A stretch of 64,000 bases of DNA, taken from Myxococcales bacterium (GTDB taxonomy: Bacteria; Myxococcota; Polyangia; Nannocystales; Nannocystaceae). The position numbers and the translations under genes were made by a program. Location: assembly GCA_016793465.1 (NCBI GenBank), contig JAEUJW010000056.1, positions 1-64,000 on the forward strand, given 5' to 3'. The notes under the pieces were generated by a model. That model ran no database searches. It was not told where the DNA came from and saw only the letters and a program-made list of their open reading frames with translations. Position 1 is the first letter of the stretch; every line of letters begins with the position of its first letter. Below are positions 29,363 to 37,864 of this stretch, one piece after another.

Positions 29363-29389
29363 CACTGTCGCGATTACGATGCGACAGTG
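29363..29389. terminator. Perfect hairpin between convergent genes
   Basis: CACTGTCGC (29363-29371) and GCGACAGTG (29381-29389) form a 9-bp stem with a 9-nt loop. The loop contains the stop codon of the minus-strand membrane protein. There is no clear T-run, so terminator function is tentative. Confidence 0.4.
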
Positions 29390-31080
29390 GCAGATCGGGA
29401 CGGTTTCAGCGCGCCGCGGAGGTGCGACCAGGTCCACCACCAGAGGGTCAGCAGGGGGACGACGCTGAGGACCCCGGGCAGGCCGAGCAGGAGGCCGAGG
29501 TTGGTCGCGCCGCCGTAGCCGGGCCGGCTGGCCAACAAATGCGGCCAGGCGTGGCCCCACAGCGGGTCGCCGTACTGCGGGGCCTCGGGGGCGGCGGCGG
29601 CGGCGGCGAGCATCTGGGCGGCGGACACCAGGGCGAGCGCGACGACGGCCCGGGGCACGCGGCGGAGGGCGGGGGCGAGGCCGAGGGCGAGGAACGGGAG
29701 CATCGGCACGCAGTGGCGGGGGCCGACCGCGGCGCCGCCGTCCCACATGTAATAGCCGCTGTTGAGCGCGAGGTAGAACGCGATCACCGCGAGGCTGGCC
29801 CAGGCGACCTGTCGCGCGGGCCAGGTGCGATCGGCGGGGCGGGCGAGGGCCTGGGTGACGGTGCCCCAGGCGGCGAGGATGAGCACGGGCGCGAGGTAGA
29901 ACAGCCCGCGGAAGCGGCCGAACAGCAGCTCGAGCAGCACGGTCGGGTCGGGCGCGTGGATGCCGTAGCGGATCCTCATGCCCTCGGCGAACTCGGCCAG
30001 GTAGACGTAGTCGTAGCCGGTCTTCAGCGGGTGGCCGAAGGCGGCGAGGTGGTAGACGGCGAGCACGGCGGCGCACGGCAGGCCGCCGACGACCAGCCAG
30101 GCGGCGAAGCGGGGGCCGCGGCGCACCAGCGCGAGGGTCGCCAGCACGACCACCGGGACGGCCGCGGGGTACTCGCAGACGACGGCCAGGCCGAGGCACA
30201 GGCCGGTGGCGAGGGCGGCGAGGCGAGGGCGGGCGGTCTCTTCGGTCAGGAGGGGGATCGCCAGGCCGAGCAGCAGCAAGTCGGCGCAGGGCTGGTGGCC
30301 GTAGAGGGCGGCGCTGTAGACGAGCGCGGGGGTGGCGAGGGCGTAGGTGGCCGTGAGCACGGCGGCGTGCTCGCGGGCGAGCTGGCGGCGGGCGAGCAGG
30401 TAGAGCGCGACCACGCCGGCGACGGCGAGCAGCGAGGTGCTGAGCAGGCGGCTGAGGTAGAGCGCGGTGCGGTAGGGCTGGTTGTAGGACAGGCGGTCGC
30501 CGGGCTTGCGGGCGGTGTCGTCCTCGGGCTGGTCGCTGTCGTAGAGCGGGACGACGCGGACCTCGGGCAGGTCGCCGCCGGCCACGCGGGCGACCCCGTA
30601 GAACAGGGCGTAGCCGGGCAGGGCCAGCAGCGAGGCGCCGGGGGCCTTGTCGCTGTAGAAGTGGCCGTCGCGCAGGCTCTTGTCGCCGGTGCTGATGTGG
30701 TAGGCGTCGATGATGGTGGTGCGCTGCTCGACCAGCGCGCGCGTCAGGGCGAGCCGCGAGTTCTGGTTCCACGCGGGCGGGCCGATGAAGTAGGCGTAGG
30801 TGCAGAAGGCGAGGACCGCCAGCGGCACGAGCACGGGGGCCTCGGCGCGGACGGCGGCGCGCAGCGAGGCGGGGCTGGCCTTCGGGACAGGTGCGGCCGA
30901 GGGGGAGAGCGAAGGGGCGACGAGCGGGACCGGTTCGGCGGCGGCGAGCGAGGGGCTGGCCTTCGGGACAGGTGCGGGGGACGCGGGCGAGCGGCTGTCC
31001 GTCGGGACCGGGGCGGTGGGGCCGGGGCTGGCCTCGGGGACAGGTCGTTCGGGGGCGGCCGTGGGCGCGGTGGGGCTCAC
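29374..31080 (-). CDS. Polytopic GT-C/ArnT-like membrane glycosyltransferase
   Basis: A 568-residue protein with about 11-12 membrane helices and the early loop DGHFYSDKAPGASLLALP common in GT39/ArnT-like lipid-linked sugar transferases. It would transfer a sugar from a polyprenyl carrier on the outer face of the inner membrane. The first ~75 residues are low complexity (Pro, Ala, Ser, Val) and come from copies of the dispersed ACCTGTCCCGAAGGCCAGC repeat, read as PVPKASP. Because of this, the GTG start at 31080 is uncertain and the true start may lie closer to the first helix. It starts 13 nt after the co-oriented kinase stop, so the two are probably one transcript. Confidence 0.75.
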   Translation of the reverse strand: MSPTAPTAAPERPVPEASPGPTAPVPTDSRSPASPAPVPKASPSLAAAEPVPLVAPSLSPSAAPVPKASPASLRAAVRAEAPVLVPLAVLAFCTYAYFIGPPAWNQNSRLALTRALVEQRTTIIDAYHISTGDKSLRDGHFYSDKAPGASLLALPGYALFYGVARVAGGDLPEVRVVPLYDSDQPEDDTARKPGDRLSYNQPYRTALYLSRLLSTSLLAVAGVVALYLLARRQLAREHAAVLTATYALATPALVYSAALYGHQPCADLLLLGLAIPLLTEETARPRLAALATGLCLGLAVVCEYPAAVPVVVLATLALVRRGPRFAAWLVVGGLPCAAVLAVYHLAAFGHPLKTGYDYVYLAEFAEGMRIRYGIHAPDPTVLLELLFGRFRGLFYLAPVLILAAWGTVTQALARPADRTWPARQVAWASLAVIAFYLALNSGYYMWDGGAAVGPRHCVPMLPFLALGLAPALRRVPRAVVALALVSAAQMLAAAAAAPEAPQYGDPLWGHAWPHLLASRPGYGGATNLGLLLGLPGVLSVVPLLTLWWWTWSHLRGALKPSRSATVAS

Positions 31081-31092
31081 GGGGCCCTCGTT

Positions 31093-32100
31093 TCAGCGGC
31101 GGGGCTTGGCGGCGGGCGCGGGGGCCGGGCGCGGGGCGGGGACGGCCTCGGCGACGAGGGCGGCGAGCTCGGCCTGGGCCTTCTCGGCGGCGTTGGCCTC
31201 GGGGGTCTGGGCCAGGCGCTGCAGCATCTGGTAGGCGGAGGCGTAGCGGCGGGCGGGGTCGCGGTCGAGGTTCTTGCGGACGACGTCGGCGAGCTTGGTG
31301 GACAGGCCGGGCAGGCGGCGGGACGACTGGGTGACGTCGAACTTGACGATCGCGTCCATCGTCTTCAGGTCGTCCTCGGCCTGCAGGCAGCGCTGACCCT
31401 TCAACAATTCCCAGAGCACCACGGACAGGGCGAACAGGTCGGACTGGACCGAGGCGGGGCCGGTGCCGACCACCCGCTCGGGGGCCATGTACGCCTTGGT
31501 GCCGGCCTGGGCCATGTCGTGGGCCGCGGGCAGCCAGGGCGAGCGGGCCGAATTGAAGTCGCAGAGGAGGACGTTGCCCTGGCGCGACAGCAGGATGTTG
31601 GCCGGGCAGACGTCGCGGTGGATGACGGCGAGCTCGCGGTAGGTGTGGTTGGGGGCGGAGACGTCGGGCGGGCCGGCCTCGTCGAGCACTTCGAAGGTGT
31701 GGATGTGGTGGAGGGCGTCGGCGAGCTGGCCCATGAGGTAGACGCCGATCTCCCGCGAGAGGGCGCGGGGGGTGCCGTCGTAGTGGCCGAGCAGGGCGGC
31801 GAGGTCGCAGCCGTCGATGTAGTCCATCACGAGGTAGCGCACGCCGTCCTTCTCGCCGTCGGCGTGGGCGGTGGGGATCCCCGGATGATTGAAGGCCTGG
31901 AGGAGGCGGATCTCGTGGTCGAACTGGGCGGCGATGTGGGCGTGGTCGGGGCCGCGGCCGGGCGTCAGCAGCTTGATGACGAAGGCCGGGGGGGCGGACT
32001 CGGGGTCGTCCTGGTGGCGCGCGAGGAAGTGGCGAAAGCTCGCGCTGCGGGTGGCCAGGGGCCGGACCAGACGGTAAGTGCCGAGACTCTGCAGCTCCAT
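31093..32100 (-). CDS. Atypical Ser/Thr kinase-like protein (DFN in place of DFG)
   Basis: The 335-residue protein has a kinase fold: VIK with Lys43, the catalytic loop HRDVCPANI (161-169), then CDFN (D181-F182-N183) instead of DFG, GTKAYMAPE, and a regular C-lobe. The N-terminal Gly loop is missing (LATRSASFRHFLARH). The loss of the Gly loop and of the DFG Gly suggests weak catalysis or a pseudokinase, although HRD and the metal Asp remain. The C-terminus is an Ala/Pro-rich tail. It precedes a membrane glycosyltransferase on the same strand and may regulate it. Divergent from the glycan operon at 32170. Confidence 0.8.
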   Translation of the reverse strand: MELQSLGTYRLVRPLATRSASFRHFLARHQDDPESAPPAFVIKLLTPGRGPDHAHIAAQFDHEIRLLQAFNHPGIPTAHADGEKDGVRYLVMDYIDGCDLAALLGHYDGTPRALSREIGVYLMGQLADALHHIHTFEVLDEAGPPDVSAPNHTYRELAVIHRDVCPANILLSRQGNVLLCDFNSARSPWLPAAHDMAQAGTKAYMAPERVVGTGPASVQSDLFALSVVLWELLKGQRCLQAEDDLKTMDAIVKFDVTQSSRRLPGLSTKLADVVRKNLDRDPARRYASAYQMLQRLAQTPEANAAEKAQAELAALVAEAVPAPRPAPAPAAKPRR

Positions 32101-32157
32101 GGGCCCCGTGAGTGTGCATAAGGCCGATCCGCCTGTCCATCACCTCCGGTTTGCCGC

Positions 32158-32163
32158 TACAAC
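32158..32163 (+). promoter_or_regulatory. -10-like box TACAAC for a predicted leaderless transcript
   Basis: TACAAC ends 6 nt before GTG 32170. The spacing matches the leaderless pattern seen elsewhere in the window, though the last base is C rather than T. Confidence 0.35.
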
Positions 32164-32169
32164 CGGGGG

Positions 32170-33504
32170 GTGCCCACCTCGCCGCCGCAGCGCCCGGTCG
32201 TCGTCCTCGGCGCCGGGCTCACCGGGCTGTCGGCGGCGTACCACCTGCGGCGCCCCACGCTGCTGGTCGAGCAGCAGAGCAGCGTCGGGGGCCACACCCG
32301 CAGCGTGCGCCGGGACGGCTTCGTGTTCGACATGACCGGGCACTGGCTGCACCTGCGCGATCCGCAGACGCGGGGGCTGGTCGCCGGCCTGTTTAAAGAG
32401 GAGGAGCTGGTGACGATCGAGCGGCGCACGCGGATCGTCACCCACGGGGTCTCGCTGGCCTACCCGTTCCAGGCCAACCTCCACGGGCTGCCCCTGCCGG
32501 TCGTGCAGGAGTGCCTGGTCGAGTTCCTGGCGGCCCGCGAGCGGGCGGCCCGCGGAGAGCCGGCGGGCACGTCGTTTCAGGCGTACGCGGAGGCGAAGTT
32601 CGGGCGGGGGATCGCGCGCCACTTCTTCGTGCCGTACAACGCCAAGATGTGGGGCGAGCACTCCGAGCGGCTGACCGCGGAGTGGGTCTCGCGCTTCGTG
32701 CCGCTGCCCGACCCGGCCCAGGTGATCGGCGGCGCGCTCGGGCTGCGACAGGACGGGCTGGGGTACAACGCGCAGTTCGTGTACCCGGCCGCGGGCGGCA
32801 TCGACGGGCTGCCGGAGCGGCTGCGGGCCGGGCTGCCGGCGACGGCGGAGCTGCGGCTCGGCTGCGCCGCCTCGGAGGTCGACCCGTATAAGAGGAAGGT
32901 CAGGCTGGCGGGCGCGTGGCACGACTACGCGGCGCTGGTCTCGACGATCCCGCTGCCCGTGTTGATCGGGCTCATGCCCGCGGCGCCGCCGGAGATCCGG
33001 GCGGCGGCGGGCCGGCTGAAGTGGCTGCGCTGGCGCTGGCTCGACGTGGCCCTGCGCGCGCCGCCGACGGTCGACTGGCACTGGGCCTACGTGCCCGAGC
33101 CGCGCTGGCCGTTCTTCCGCGTCGGGGTCTACTCGAACGCGCTGGCCGGCATGGCCCCGCCGGGCTGCGGCAGCCTGTACGTCGAGCTGGCCGACCGCGA
33201 CGGGCCGCTCGACGTGGGCGGGGTGATCGCGGCGCTGGTCGAGCTGGGCGTGGTCGGGCGGGCGGAGGACGTGCTGTTCGCGGAGGAGCGGCGCATCGAG
33301 TACGCGTACGTGGTCTTCGACGACGACCACGCGGCGGCGACGGCGGACATCCAGGCGTGGCTGCGCGGCGTCGGCGTGCGCAGCTGCGGGCGCTACGGGG
33401 CGTGGACCTACAACTCGATGGAGGACAGCGTCATCCAGGGGCGCGAGGCTGCGGCCTGGGCGGAGGGACATGTTTTGAGAGACATGCCCGGAGGGACAGC
33501 ATGA
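32170..33504 (+). CDS. FAD-dependent amine-oxidase/protoporphyrinogen-oxidase-like enzyme
   Basis: The 444-residue flavoprotein opens with a Rossmann GxGxxG motif (VVLGAGLTGLSAAYHL) and the second FAD contact SSVGGHTRSV. VFDMTGHWLHL and the terminal VIQGREAAAW helix suit the family that includes UDP-galactopyranose mutase and protoporphyrinogen oxidase. The FVPYNAKMWG segment is typical of mutase-like members in polysaccharide loci. It overlaps the GT2 gene by ATGA and heads a three-gene operon with a glycosyltransferase and a polysaccharide deacetylase, so a sugar-nucleotide or glycan substrate is more likely than a porphyrin. Confidence 0.8.
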   Translation: MPTSPPQRPVVVLGAGLTGLSAAYHLRRPTLLVEQQSSVGGHTRSVRRDGFVFDMTGHWLHLRDPQTRGLVAGLFKEEELVTIERRTRIVTHGVSLAYPFQANLHGLPLPVVQECLVEFLAARERAARGEPAGTSFQAYAEAKFGRGIARHFFVPYNAKMWGEHSERLTAEWVSRFVPLPDPAQVIGGALGLRQDGLGYNAQFVYPAAGGIDGLPERLRAGLPATAELRLGCAASEVDPYKRKVRLAGAWHDYAALVSTIPLPVLIGLMPAAPPEIRAAAGRLKWLRWRWLDVALRAPPTVDWHWAYVPEPRWPFFRVGVYSNALAGMAPPGCGSLYVELADRDGPLDVGGVIAALVELGVVGRAEDVLFAEERRIEYAYVVFDDDHAAATADIQAWLRGVGVRSCGRYGAWTYNSMEDSVIQGREAAAWAEGHVLRDMPGGTA

Positions 33505-34217
33505 GCGAGCCCGAAGTCAGCGTGGTGATCCCGGTGTACAACGAGGCGGAGATCCTCGCGGCCAGCGTGGCCGAGCTGCAGCGCGGGCTCGACGCGCTCG
33601 GGGTCGACTATGAGGTCCTGCTGGCGGAGAACGGCAGCCGCGACGAGACGCCGGCGTTGGCGGCGGCGCTGGCGGCGGCGGACCCGCGGGTGCGCACGTT
33701 CTCGTGCGCGGAGCCCAACTACGGGGCGGCGCTGCGCGAGGGCATCGAGCGGGCGCGCGGGGCGTTCGTGGTCTGCGAGGAGATCGACCTGTGTGACGTG
33801 GGCTTCCACGCGCGGGCGCTCGAGCTGCTGCGCGCGGGCGCGGCCCAGCTGGTGATCGGCTCGAAGGCGATGCGCGGGGCCGAGGACCGGCGGCCGCTGT
33901 GGCGGCGGGCGGCGACGCGCGGCTACAACGGGCTCCTGCGGGTGACGCTCGGGTTCTCGGGGACCGACACGCACGGGCTCAAGGCGTTTGATAAGGCGGC
34001 GATGCTGCCGGTGGTCGGGCGCTGCATCGTCGGGCACGACGTGTTCGCGTCGGAGCTGGTGATCCGCGCCGAGCGTGACGGCGTGCGGGTGCGGGAGATC
34101 CCCGTGACCCTGGCCGAGAAGCGGGCGCCCTCGGTCCACCTGCTGCGCCGGGTGCCGCGGGTGTTGCACAATCTGCTGCGGCTGTTCCTGGCGATTCGTT
34201 GCGGTCGGGGTCAATAG
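33501..34217 (+). CDS. Family 2 glycosyltransferase
   Basis: A 238-residue GT-A enzyme with no membrane helices, starting SVVIPVYNEAEIL and EVLLAENGSRDETP. The nucleotide-sugar site reads VVCEEIDLCD, where most relatives have a D-x-D motif, so metal binding may be altered. TDTHGLKAFDKAAML and a basic C-terminus (LLRRVPRVLHNLLRLFLAIRCGRG) suggest peripheral membrane contact as in DPM1-like enzymes. ATG 33501 overlaps the previous stop by 4 nt (ATGA). Middle gene of the glycan operon. Confidence 0.85.
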   Translation: MSEPEVSVVIPVYNEAEILAASVAELQRGLDALGVDYEVLLAENGSRDETPALAAALAAADPRVRTFSCAEPNYGAALREGIERARGAFVVCEEIDLCDVGFHARALELLRAGAAQLVIGSKAMRGAEDRRPLWRRAATRGYNGLLRVTLGFSGTDTHGLKAFDKAAMLPVVGRCIVGHDVFASELVIRAERDGVRVREIPVTLAEKRAPSVHLLRRVPRVLHNLLRLFLAIRCGRGQ

Positions 34218-34226
34218 GCGGAGGAC

Positions 34227-35120
34227 ATGAGCGAGCAGCAGAGCACGATCCTCAGCGTCGACCTCGACGACGTGGCCTGTTACCACGCGATCCACGGGCT
34301 GCCGCCGCCGGGGCCCGAGGCCGCCGGCGCGGTGCTCGAGCGCTGCTTGCCGCGGTTCTTGAAATTGCTCGAGGAGGTCAATTCGCGGGCGACGTTCTTC
34401 GTGGTCGGGCGGGACCTCGAGCGCGACCTGCGGGCGGGCGGGCGCGGGGCGGCGGCGCTGCGGGCGGCGCTGGCGGCGGGGCACGAGCTGGCCAACCACA
34501 GCTGGTCGCACGCCTACGACCTGGTCAACCTCCCGCCGGCGGAGATCCACGCGGACCTGCGGCGCTGCGACGAGCTGCTGCGCGGGCTGGGGGCGCGGCC
34601 GGCCGGCTTCCGCGCGCCCGGTTACACGCACGACGCCGCGCTGCTGCAGCAGGTCGGGGCGCTGGGTTATCGCTACGACTCGTCGCTGCTGCCGTCGCCG
34701 TCGTACTACGCGGCCAAGCTGGCGGCGATGGGCTGGATGGCGGCGCGCGGGCGCCGGAGCGCGTCGCTGGCCGAGGGCTGGCGCAGCTTCGTCGGGCCGC
34801 AGCGGCCGCACTTCATGGCCGACTGCGGGCTGTGGGAGGTGCCGGTCAGCGTGTCGCCGGTGCTGCGCGTGCCGATGGTGGGCACGTTCGTGCTCGGCAG
34901 CGGCGGCGGCCTGCTGCGGCGCGAGGCTGGCGAGCGCAGGTACCTGCACCTCGAGCTGCACGGGCTCGACCTCGCGGATCCGGCCAGCGACGGCTACGAC
35001 GCGGCGCTGCTGCGCAAGCAGCCCGAGCTGCGCACGCCGCTGGCGCGCCGTGAGCAGCGCCTGCGCGAGCTGCTGGCCCGGCGCGGCGGGTCGGCGTCGA
35101 TCGGCGGGGTGTTCCCGTAG
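34227..35120 (+). CDS. NodB-type polysaccharide deacetylase
   Basis: A 297-residue carbohydrate esterase family 4 protein. The metal and catalytic motifs are SVDLDDV (first Asp pair), HELANHSWSHAYDL (H-S-x-x-H metal site) and FRAPGYTHD. The C-terminal part has ELHGLDL with the last catalytic His. It should remove N-acetyl groups from amino sugars. There is no signal peptide, so it may act on a lipid-linked precursor at the cytoplasmic face. GGAGGAC precedes ATG 34227 and a TAGGCG box lies 6 nt away, but it is most likely expressed from the operon. Confidence 0.87.
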   Translation: MSEQQSTILSVDLDDVACYHAIHGLPPPGPEAAGAVLERCLPRFLKLLEEVNSRATFFVVGRDLERDLRAGGRGAAALRAALAAGHELANHSWSHAYDLVNLPPAEIHADLRRCDELLRGLGARPAGFRAPGYTHDAALLQQVGALGYRYDSSLLPSPSYYAAKLAAMGWMAARGRRSASLAEGWRSFVGPQRPHFMADCGLWEVPVSVSPVLRVPMVGTFVLGSGGGLLRREAGERRYLHLELHGLDLADPASDGYDAALLRKQPELRTPLARREQRLRELLARRGGSASIGGVFP

Positions 35121-35127
35121 GCGCGGT

Positions 35128-35841
35128 TCAGGAGGCCGGCGTCGCGGACGGCTTGGCGCGGCGGCGGGTGCGGGTGGTCGTGCTCTCGCGGCGCACGGCC
35201 ATGGTCGCCAGGCCGTCGGCCTCCTCGTTGCCGCCCTGGCCGGCGTGGCCCTTGACCTTCAGCAGCTCGACGTCGGGCATGGTCGTCATGCGCTCTTTGA
35301 TGGCGGCGATCAGCTCGACGTTGACCTTGGCCTTCCAGCCGCCGACGAGCACGCCGAGGCTCCACGCCGAATCGGTGTAGAGGAGCACGTGGGCGCCGTG
35401 CTCCTCGGGCTTCAGCATCTCGAGCGCGCGGAGGATGGCGGTGAGCTCGGCGATGTTGTTGGTGCCCTCGCCGATGAACTCGCTGTGCTCGATGACCTCG
35501 CCGTCGGGGCGCTCGAGCAGCACGCCGATGCCGGCGGGGCCGGGGTTGCCGGAGCAGGCACCGTCGGTGTGGATGACGATGGTCGCGGCGGACGCGGCCT
35601 TGACCGGGGTCTCACGGGGGGCCACGGTGACCGCGGCGGGGGCCTGGGTGCCGCCGAAGGCCTCGTCCGGGATGATCTCCCCGTCGACCTCGATCAGGTT
35701 GTCGGGGGCGGCGCGGTACGACTTGGTCGCGCCGAGGCGGTAGCGCATCTCGACGCGGCCGCGGTGCACGATCGGCTTGCCGCTGGCCAGGACGCGCACG
35801 AACACCGTTTGATCCTTGAACTGGAACTGCTTCCACGCCAT
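35128..35841 (-). CDS. rnhA: Ribonuclease HI with N-terminal extension
   Basis: A 237-residue enzyme that cleaves the RNA strand of RNA-DNA hybrids. The catalytic carboxylates are in VIHTDGACSGNPGPAG (Asp), NNIAELTAILRAL (Glu), LLYTDSAWSLG (Asp) and NEEADGLA (Asp), with the flexible-loop His in VKGHAGQGGNEEAD. It has about 85 extra N-terminal residues (from MAWKQFQFKDQTVFVRVLA) forming a small beta-rich domain that I do not recognise. This is not the classical hybrid-binding domain. The C-terminus is basic (TTTRTRRRAKPS). Convergent with the deacetylase gene, 7 nt apart. Confidence 0.9.
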   Translation of the reverse strand: MAWKQFQFKDQTVFVRVLASGKPIVHRGRVEMRYRLGATKSYRAAPDNLIEVDGEIIPDEAFGGTQAPAAVTVAPRETPVKAASAATIVIHTDGACSGNPGPAGIGVLLERPDGEVIEHSEFIGEGTNNIAELTAILRALEMLKPEEHGAHVLLYTDSAWSLGVLVGGWKAKVNVELIAAIKERMTTMPDVELLKVKGHAGQGGNEEADGLATMAVRRESTTTRTRRRAKPSATPAS

Positions 35842-36177
35842 GGATGAGACCTCGGTTCAACCGGGGGTCGGCCCCGAGGGGCCTTTGTTGGGAGTTCGGC
35901 CTGAAACAGGCCGGAACGTTGAGTCAGGGGTCGTGGCCGAGACGGCCGTTACATTCGTCGAGGTTGTGAACGAAGAAGGAATGGGAGGCTCGTGCTGGCG
36001 CCAAACGCTCGAGTGCAGGATAGTAGGCGCTGGAGAGGGTCCGCGTGCTGCGGTCGGGAGTACCACGGATCCGTCCCGCGAACCGGCGAAAAGGCACATC
36101 AACCGTTGCGCTTGGCGCGGTGATGCCCCGGTTTTTTTGTTGCCGCGAAAATTTCGAGGTCGTATAAGTCCCCGGCT
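35842..36177 (+). other. Intergenic region between rnhA and the lipoprotein gene
   Basis: 336 bp with no supported gene, clearly AT-richer than the genome in its right half. It contains the rnhA upstream region on the left and the lipoprotein promoter on the right. Short palindromes occur (CGGCCTGAAACAGGCCG near 35900; TGGCCGAGACGGCCG near 35935). Confidence 0.5.
36140..36168 (+). promoter_or_regulatory. Sigma70-like promoter of the lipoprotein gene
   Basis: TTGCCG (36140-36145), a 17-nt spacer and TATAAG (36163-36168), then 9 nt to ATG 36178. The predicted leader is at most 2-3 nt and no Shine-Dalgarno exists, so the message is nearly leaderless. Upstream T- and A-rich tracts resemble an UP element, suggesting a strong promoter. 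Confidence 0.6.
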
Positions 36178-37206
36178 ATGAAGCGAAAGATCCCGTTCAC
36201 CCTCGCCGCCCTGGCGCTGTTCGGTCTCCCTGCCTGCGGTGGCGGTGGCTCGGCTGCCGGTGGCAAGCTGATCCCCGAGCAGGCCACCATGATGGGTGGC
36301 ATCGACGTCGCTGGCCTGATGAAGACCAGCCTCTACGCCGACAACAAGGCCGAAGTCGAGAAGCGGCCCGAGTGGAAAGAGATGCAGGAGACGGCCAAGG
36401 CCTGTAACCTCGACATCGAGAAGGCCGTCAGCTCGGTCCTCGTCGGCACCGACGGCAAGGACGGCTTCGCGGCCGTGATCACCGGCGACGGGATCGGCGA
36501 CGAGAAGAACCTGAACTGTCTCAACGACAAGGCCAAGGAGAAGAACGGCGGCAAGAACGCGTTCACGATCGTCGACGACGGCGGCAAGAAGGCCCTGAAG
36601 ATGGAGGGCGACAAGGCCGGCGGTTGGATCGTCGACGGCCGCACCGTGGTGATCGCTTCGAAGCCGTGGCAGCCCGCGGTGAAGGACCTGATCGACGGCA
36701 AGGGCAAGCCGGCGTCCGAGGGTCCGAACAAGGACCTGTTCGCGCGTGCCGACCAGAGCAAGCACATCTGGGGCGCGGGTCTGGTGCCGGCCAACGTCGC
36801 CAGCGACGCCAAGGCCATGGGCGCCGACCTGAAGGACATGTCGGGCTCGCTCGACTTCTCGAGCGGTCTCAACCTGCAGGCGACCGCGGGCCTCGGCTCG
36901 GCGGAGCAGGCCACCAACATGAAGAAGATGGCCGACGAGCAGATGAAGGCCGCCGAGATGTTCGCCGGCATGGTCGGGCTCGCGGAGGCGGTCAAGCGCG
37001 TCCAGGTCACCACCAAGGACGCGACGATCTCCGTGGCGGCCAACGTGACCAACGACGAGATCAAGGGCGCCAAGGACAAGGCCGGCGCGCTCATGGGCAT
37101 GTTCGGCGGCGGCGGCGGCGGCGGCGGTATGGCCGAGCCCCCGGCCCAGCCGGCGACCCCGCCGCCCGCGGCCGACCCGGCTGCGGCCCCGGCCCCCACT
37201 CCGTGA
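36178..37206 (+). CDS. Lipoprotein of unknown function, probably abundant
   Basis: A 342-residue lipoprotein (signal MKRKIPFTLAALALF, lipobox LPAC, Cys20). The body is a Lys/Asp/Ala-rich alpha-beta domain with two halves starting MMGGIDVAGLMKTSLYADN and IWGAGLVPANVASDAKAM, reminiscent of proteins with a duplicated fold. It ends in Gly9 followed by a Pro/Ala tail. Codon choice is less strictly G/C-ending than in neighbours and the promoter looks strong, which would suit high expression. No family recognised. Confidence 0.75.
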   Translation: MKRKIPFTLAALALFGLPACGGGGSAAGGKLIPEQATMMGGIDVAGLMKTSLYADNKAEVEKRPEWKEMQETAKACNLDIEKAVSSVLVGTDGKDGFAAVITGDGIGDEKNLNCLNDKAKEKNGGKNAFTIVDDGGKKALKMEGDKAGGWIVDGRTVVIASKPWQPAVKDLIDGKGKPASEGPNKDLFARADQSKHIWGAGLVPANVASDAKAMGADLKDMSGSLDFSSGLNLQATAGLGSAEQATNMKKMADEQMKAAEMFAGMVGLAEAVKRVQVTTKDATISVAANVTNDEIKGAKDKAGALMGMFGGGGGGGGMAEPPAQPATPPPAADPAAAPAPTP

Positions 37207-37229
37207 GCTCGCCTCGCTGAGTGCCGCGT

Positions 37230-37264
37230 GAGGCTCGGCCCTGTGTCGGGCCTCTCGCATTTAA
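37230..37264 (+). terminator. Probable terminator after the lipoprotein gene
   Basis: GAGGCTCG (37230-37237) pairs with CGGGCCTC (37247-37254; one G-T wobble) around a 9-nt loop, followed by TCGCATTT. Confidence 0.5.
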
Positions 37265-37391
37265 GCGGGCGGAAAATTCAGGCCGGCGACTTGCGCCGGC
37301 GCGGCCGCTGTCGTAAAGCACCCGCCCGGGCGATGTCCGCCCGCGAATTCTTCGTAGCTGCGCGTCACTGGCGGCGAACATCGAGGACACC

Positions 37392-37733
37392 ATGGCCAAG
37401 CTCTCTCCCCTGCAAAACGTCAAGAAGCTCTACGGCTCCAAGGAGCAACTGCTCAGCAAGATCGCCGACGTGCTGGCCCCCAACGAGGGCGAGTCGCGCG
37501 ACGAGTTCGTCAAGCGCCTGAAGTACGTGGCCAACGCCAAGCTGCTGCGGCTCCTCGCGGTCGGTGAGAAGGTCAAGGAGCTCGGCGGGCGCGCGGCGCT
37601 GGTCGCCAAGATCGGCGAGCTGAAGAAGCAGGCCAAGGACAAGGACTTCGCGCTCATGCTGAACAAGCTGTCGCTGCCGCGCCTGCTCGACACCTTCCAG
37701 AGCCTGAGCCGCAAGGCCAAGCCGACCAAGTAG
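37392..37733 (+). CDS. Small basic helical protein, unknown function
   Basis: The 113-residue protein is rich in Lys, Leu and Ala and predicted all-helical (MAKLSPLQNVKKLYGSKEQL; LLRLLAVGEKVKELGG; AALVAKIGELKKQAKDKD). GAGGACACC precedes the ATG. The evenly spaced Lys and short size could suit a nucleic-acid-binding or assembly-factor protein, but no family is recognised. Separate transcription unit after a terminator. Confidence 0.75.
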   Translation: MAKLSPLQNVKKLYGSKEQLLSKIADVLAPNEGESRDEFVKRLKYVANAKLLRLLAVGEKVKELGGRAALVAKIGELKKQAKDKDFALMLNKLSLPRLLDTFQSLSRKAKPTK

Positions 37734-37747
37734 GCGGCGTCGCCTCG

Positions 37748-37792
37748 CGCGGAGGGCCGGTCCTCGTCGGAGGGTCGGCCTTCTCCGCGTTC
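37748..37792 (+). terminator. Probable terminator with imperfect stem
   Basis: CGCGGAGGGCCG (37748-37759) pairs imperfectly with CGGCCTTCTCCGCG (37776-37789), followed by TTCGT. A second GCGGAGGGCCGG copy lies at about 37808, so this is a small duplicated stem-loop region. Confidence 0.35.
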
Positions 37793-37864
37793 GTCGGGCG
37801 GTGAGACGCGGAGGGCCGGCGCCTCGTGGGAGGGCCGGCCCTGGCTCGTCGCGGGGGCGCCGTC

